Positions 60,955-64,000 of a stretch of 64,000 bases of DNA are shown here, in pieces (positions within the stretch are counted from its first letter, which is position 1; each line of letters opens with the position of its first letter). This stretch comes from Salminus brasiliensis (Eukaryota > Chordata > Actinopteri > Characiformes > Bryconidae), in assembly GCF_030463535.1 (NCBI RefSeq), contig NC_132878.1:27861261-27925260 (forward strand), given 5' to 3'. The notes under the pieces were generated by a model. The model ran no database searches, was not told the DNA's origin, and saw only the letters and a list, made by a program, of their open reading frames with translations. A program made the position numbers and the translations under genes.

Positions 60955-63015
60955 TGTACTGTACTGTAACTGTACTATAGTGAAAGTATGATACTGTATC
61001 ACAGTCTAACTCAATTAAAAGAGCGGATACTGTACTATAGTGAAAGTATGATACTGTATCACAATCTAACTCAATTAAAAGAGTAGAAACTGTACTATAG
61101 TGAAAGTATGATACTGTATCACAATCTAACTCAATTAAAAGAGCGGATACTGTACTATAGTGAAAGTATGAGTATTGTATCACAGTCTAACTCAACTAAA
61201 AGCAGAAACTGTACTATAGTGAAAGTATGATACTGTATCACAATCTAACTCAATTAAAAGAGCGGATACTGTACTATAGTGAAAGTATGATACTGTATCA
61301 CAGTCTAACTCAATTAAAAGAGCAGAAACTACTATAGTGAAAGTATGAATACTGTATCACAGTCTAACTCAATTAAAAGAGCAGAAACTGTACTATAGTA
61401 AAAGTATGGATACTGTATCACAGTCTAACTCAATTAAAAGAGCGGATACTGTACTATAGTGAAAGTATGAGTCCTGTATCACAGTCTAACTCAATTAAAA
61501 GAGCAGAAACTGTACTATAGTGAAAGTATGGATACTGTATCACAGTCTAACTCAACTAAAAGAGCAGAAACTGTACTATAGTGAAGGTATGATACTGTAT
61601 CACAGTCTAACTCAACTAAAAGAGCAGACACTGTACTATAGTGAAAGTATGATACTGTATCACAGTCTAACTCAATTAACAGAGCAGAAACTGTACTATA
61701 GTGAAAGTATGGATACTGTATCACAGTCTAACTCAACTAAAAGAGCAGAAACTGTACTATAGTGAAAGTATGATACTGTATCACAGTCTAACTCAATTAA
61801 AAGAGCAGAAACTGTACTATAGTGAAAGTATGGATACTGTATCTCAGTCTAACTCAATTAAAAGAGCAGATACTGTACTATAGTGAAAGTATGATACTGT
61901 ATCACAATCTAACTCAATTAAAAGAGCGGATACTGTACTATAGTGAAAGTATGATACTGTATCACAGTCTAACTCAATTAAAAGAGCAGAAACTACTATA
62001 GTGAAAGTATGAATACTGTATCACAGTCTAACTCAATTAAAAGAGCGGATACTGTACTATAGTGAAAGTATGAGTCCTGTATCACAGTCTAACTCAATTA
62101 AAAGAGCAGAAACTGTACTATAGTGAAAGTATGGATACTGTATCACAGTCTAACTCAACTAAAAGAGCAGAAACTGTACTATAGTGAAGGTATGATACTG
62201 TATCACAGTCTAACTCAACTAAAAGAGCAGACACTGTACTATAGTGAAAGTATGATACTGTATCACAGTCTAACTCAATTAACAGAGCAGAAACTGTACT
62301 ATAGTGAAAGTATGGATACTGTATCACAGTCTAACTCAACTAAAAGAGCAGAAACTGTACTATAGTGAAAGTATGATACTGTATCACAGTCTAACTCAAT
62401 TAAAAGAGCAGAAACTGTACTATAGTGAAAGTATGGATACTGTATCTCAGTCTAACTCAATTAAAAGAGCAGATACTGTACTATAGTGAAAGTATGATAC
62501 TGTATCACAGTCTAACTCAATTAAAAGAGCAGAAACTGTACTATAGTGAAAGTATGATACTGTATCACAACCTAACTCAATTAAAAGAGCAGAAACTGAA
62601 CTATAGTGAAAGTATGATACTGTATCACAATCTAACTCAATTATAAGAGCAGAAACCGTACTATAGTGAAAGTATGAGTACTGTATCACAATCTAACTCA
62701 ATTAAAAGAGCAGAAACTGAACTATAGTGAAAGTATGATTCTGTATCACAGTCTAACTCCATTAAAAGAGCAGAAACTGTACTATAGTGAAAGTATGAGT
62801 ACTGTATCACAGTCTAACTCAATTAAAAGAGCAGAAACTGTACTATAGTGAAAGTATGATACTGTATCACAGTCTAACTCAATTAAAAGAGCAGAAACTA
62901 CTATAGTGAAAGTATGAGCACTATATCACAATCTATCTCAATTAAAAGAGCAGAAACTGTACTATAGTGAAAGTATGAGAACTATACCACAGTCTAACTC
63001 AATTAGAGCAGAAAC
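60955..63015. repeat. 60-61-bp satellite-like tandem array, about 34 copies
   Basis: Units contain CTGTACTATAGTGAAAGTAT, ACTGTATCAC and GTCTAACTCAATTAAAAGAG. Variants (GCGGATACTG versus GCAGAAACTG, and an extra G giving 61 bp) mark a higher-order repeat. Roughly 61441-61900 recurs 603 bp later. Long shadow frames occur in both directions. Confidence 0.96.
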
Positions 63016-64000
63016 TGTGTACTGTATCATTTTCACAATCTGTATTGAACATGAATGTACTTGAATTGAAGTCAGGAATTATCTATATTTAAATGGTTAA
63101 TCAGTACCTCTCCCATACCTGACTAATGCGCTTGTGGTGCTGAATATAGTCAAGTCCTTTTCACAGCAATATTCCAATGACTGCGGGTAAAGCCTTCCCA
63201 GCTGAGTTGAGGCAGTTACTGCACCCAAAAGGAGTGTTTGTGTGAAACTTTCTAAAGTTTCTAATAAAAAAAAAAAACAAACAAAAAAAGCTTACTAAGT
63301 CAAAGTTGTTCACAGTGGTGATGATTGTACCAGATTTCTGTAGAGCTTAATGAATACACTGCATGATGTATCAGACCCTATTTACCTTTTGGGTCTAGGC
63401 TTTTGGGTCTAAAATGTATTTCTACAATCACATTTTCATTAAAATGGTTTAAGATATATTCAGGACTTTGTGTGGAAAAATAGTCCAGAAAGAAAACATA
63501 TTTTATCATTGTCAGATGATAATCAGAGTTGGAAGGTTTCTCTACGCTGAACCACAAATTCTCACCAAACCCTACTCTGAATAGCTTTGCTTGCATGCAG
63601 TTCATCTCACGTAAATATTGGTCTGATGTGAGGAACAAATGGGCCGTGCTGTTGGTTTACTTGCTGTTGTTTGTATGGACGACATACTGAACCTCATCCC
63701 TTTTCTATGGCAGCTGCACCAGCTGAACTGGTTAATTACGGAGAGTGTGACCTTTTCATGAAAGCTGCAATGTTCTTTCAAGATCTTAAAGCAGTAGTTT
63801 AAAACACCAAATCTGGTTTGCCCTACTTTTTCCCCCTTAACTCAGCCAAGAGAGGAAGTTTGCTTCTTTAGGTTTTACACTGGAACTTCAAGGCTAATGT
63901 AGCTAACAAGTAATGAAAGCCTATATCAAACCAGTTAGCACTGGTGCTGTGTAACACTGCATAACCAGATTCATATTTGTGTAAAATCCTGTAATCCCCA
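63016..64000. other. Intergenic end of window, dispersed repeat at right edge
   Basis: 63016-63780 looks unique. The segment from 63785 to the end resembles a dispersed fish repeat (AGCTAACAAGTAATGAA, TCATATTTGTGTAAAATCC) also seen in parts near 5865, 13450 and 29100. Confidence 0.55.

Noticed and set aside
61515..62689. Open frames with repeated LYHSLTQLKEQ-like or LIELDCDTVSYFHYSTVSA-like peptides
   Set aside because: They come from the 60-61-bp tandem array, whose units stay open in several frames on both strands. There is no gene context.

Overview
This window looks like nuclear DNA of a ray-finned (teleost) fish. Two vertebrate genes can be read exon by exon with standard GT-AG introns. 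The rest is dominated by long CA/TG, TA and CT/GA microsatellites, minisatellite arrays and remnants of fish-typical transposons: Tc1/mariner, hAT-like MITEs, tRNA-derived SINEs, and an L2-like LINE with the tail seen throughout fish genomes. The repeat types fit an otophysan fish such as a characin or catfish, but the species assignment is a weak inference.

Positions 1-24,600 hold the 5' half of OPHN1 (oligophrenin-1, a BAR-PH-RhoGAP protein) on the minus strand. Eight coding exons spell residues 1-278: all of the BAR domain and the first strand of the PH domain. The gene leaves the window at its left edge. Its introns carry a 39-bp minisatellite, a decayed LINE, a recent 236-bp tandem duplication, a 61-bp inverted repeat around a TA tract, SINEs, MITEs and a two-block array of 23-24-bp units.

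Positions 24,600-27,800 are the shared 5' flank between OPHN1 and YIPF6, which diverge head to head. From 27,798 to 33,825 lies a complete YIPF6 on the plus strand: seven coding exons and 229 residues of a five-helix Golgi membrane protein. Its intron 2 is mostly a 30-bp minisatellite that starts about ten bases after the splice donor and ends in a long TG tract against the next acceptor. The OPHN1-YIPF6 order and divergent orientation match the human X chromosome (Xq12), so this is conserved synteny.

Positions 34,500-64,000 contain no gene that I can prove. The next gene in the human order, STARD8, would be expected on the plus strand here. Two short open segments ending in good splice donors (52,042-52,086 and 60,713-60,818) are possible first exons, but neither is identified. 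The region also contains three arrays of one 29-bp unit (one inverted relative to the other two), a 2-kb satellite of 60-61-bp units with a higher-order duplication, Tc1-family fragments, an L2 3' end, and a strongly pyrimidine-rich block next to a purine-rich one. I see no new gene system. The most interesting signals are the repeats placed against splice sites and the structure of the minisatellites.
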